DNA of 49,597 bases from positions 1 through 49,597 of IMG/VR virus record IMGVR_UViG_3300006109_000001. The stretch is one strand, 5' to 3'. The position numbers were made by a program, and so were the translations under genes. Below the pieces are notes generated by a model, which did not search any database, was not told the DNA's origin, and was given only the letters and a program-made list of their open reading frames with translations. Positions 49,466 to 49,597 of this stretch are shown piece after piece; the first letter of the stretch is position 1, and each line of letters starts with the position of its first letter. The stretch comes from a virus.

Positions 49466-49597
49466 CTAGGCACTTCTCTTTATGTCTAGTACCACTGCCT
49501 TTGGTTCAGGTGGCGCTTCAATCATACGGCGCAGCTCTGACTTGCTATGAGTTTTAGCTACCTCAGGATCAGCAAAGATACGCTTCTTGTTCGGTTG
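49466..49597 (-). CDS. Primase-helicase, 3' end across the circular junction
   Basis: The frame from position 1 continues here: positions 49478-49597 repeat 1-120, and 49477-49466 add Arg-Ser-Ala and the TAG stop. Unbroken translation across the join supports circularity of the assembly. Confidence 0.85.
   Translation of the reverse strand, partial: QPNKKRIFADPEVAKTHSKSELRRMIEAPPEPKAVVLDIKRSA
49478..49597 (+). repeat. Terminal 120-bp direct repeat of positions 1-120
   Basis: Exact copy of the first 120 bases. It lies inside the coding sequence of the primase-helicase, so it most likely marks assembly overlap of a circular or circularly permuted genome rather than physical terminal repeats. 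Confidence 0.9.

Noticed and set aside
49478-49597. A physical direct terminal repeat of 120 bp.
   Set aside because: It lies inside the primase-helicase coding sequence, so circular assembly overlap is the simpler explanation, although headful packaging cannot be excluded.
1-49597. Lysogeny genes, tRNAs or transposons.
   Set aside because: I looked for integrase, excisionase, CI-like repressor, partition genes, tRNA cloverleafs and insertion-sequence ends and saw none that I could support; a tRNA search program would be needed to be certain.

Overview
The window is a complete, circularly assembled tailed-phage genome of about 49,477 bp. The first 120 bases recur exactly at 49478-49597, and one reading frame (a primase-helicase) runs unbroken across the junction, so the two ends join in a circle. 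It encodes a contractile-tailed (myovirus) phage with an HK97-type head, a DUF1073-type portal, a tail sheath and tube, a short tape measure, and a compact baseplate with a HxH-tipped spike. A lambda R-like endolysin, nested Rz/Rz1 spanins and a perfect E. coli-type LexA operator point to a Gram-negative, probably beta- or gammaproteobacterial host. The modest GC content and the gene content would suit a freshwater betaproteobacterial phage, but the host is inferred. I saw no integrase, CI-like repressor, partition gene, tRNA or CRISPR array.

The genes form four transcription blocks. (1) Leftward replication block, 6282 down through position 1 to 49243: Cas4/RecB-like nuclease, a putative ssDNA-binding protein, family A DNA polymerase, primase-helicase and a small basic protein. 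(2) Rightward block, 6376-10641: VRR-NUC nuclease, SNF2-type helicase, then a string of very small genes joined by start/stop overlaps, including a dATP/dGTP diphosphohydrolase-type protein and several membrane peptides. (3) Long leftward block, 44936 down to 10959: terminase, portal, Nudix-protease-scaffold fusion, capsid, neck, sheath, tube, tail chaperone with a probable -1 frameshift, tape measure, baseplate, fibres (one with about 450 residues of Gly-X-Ser collagen-like repeat), glycosyltransferases, lysis cassette, a metallophosphoesterase and an HslV-like peptidase. (4) Rightward block, 45860-48738: seven genes with no assigned function and a composition unlike the rest.

Blocks 1 and 2 diverge at 6283-6375. 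Blocks 3 and 4 diverge at 44937-45859, which holds the LexA box and a cluster of TGACCTA/TGACCCA motifs. Blocks 2 and 3 converge at 10642-10958, and blocks 4 and 1 converge at 48739-49242. Both convergent gaps carry triplets of the same 10-base motif (CTTTACAATC / GATTGTAAAG) at 21-22 bp spacing. Because they lie at gene ends rather than in front of genes, they look like replication-origin iterons or another phage-wide binding site rather than ordinary operators.

The most interesting items are these paired iteron arrays, the perfect SOS box in a phage with no recognisable repressor, an HslV-like Thr peptidase with no HslU partner, the hidden frameshift in the tail chaperone, a candidate gene nested inside another near 9.4 kb, and the uncharacterised block 4. 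All family assignments were made by eye from motifs and gene order; no database search was run.
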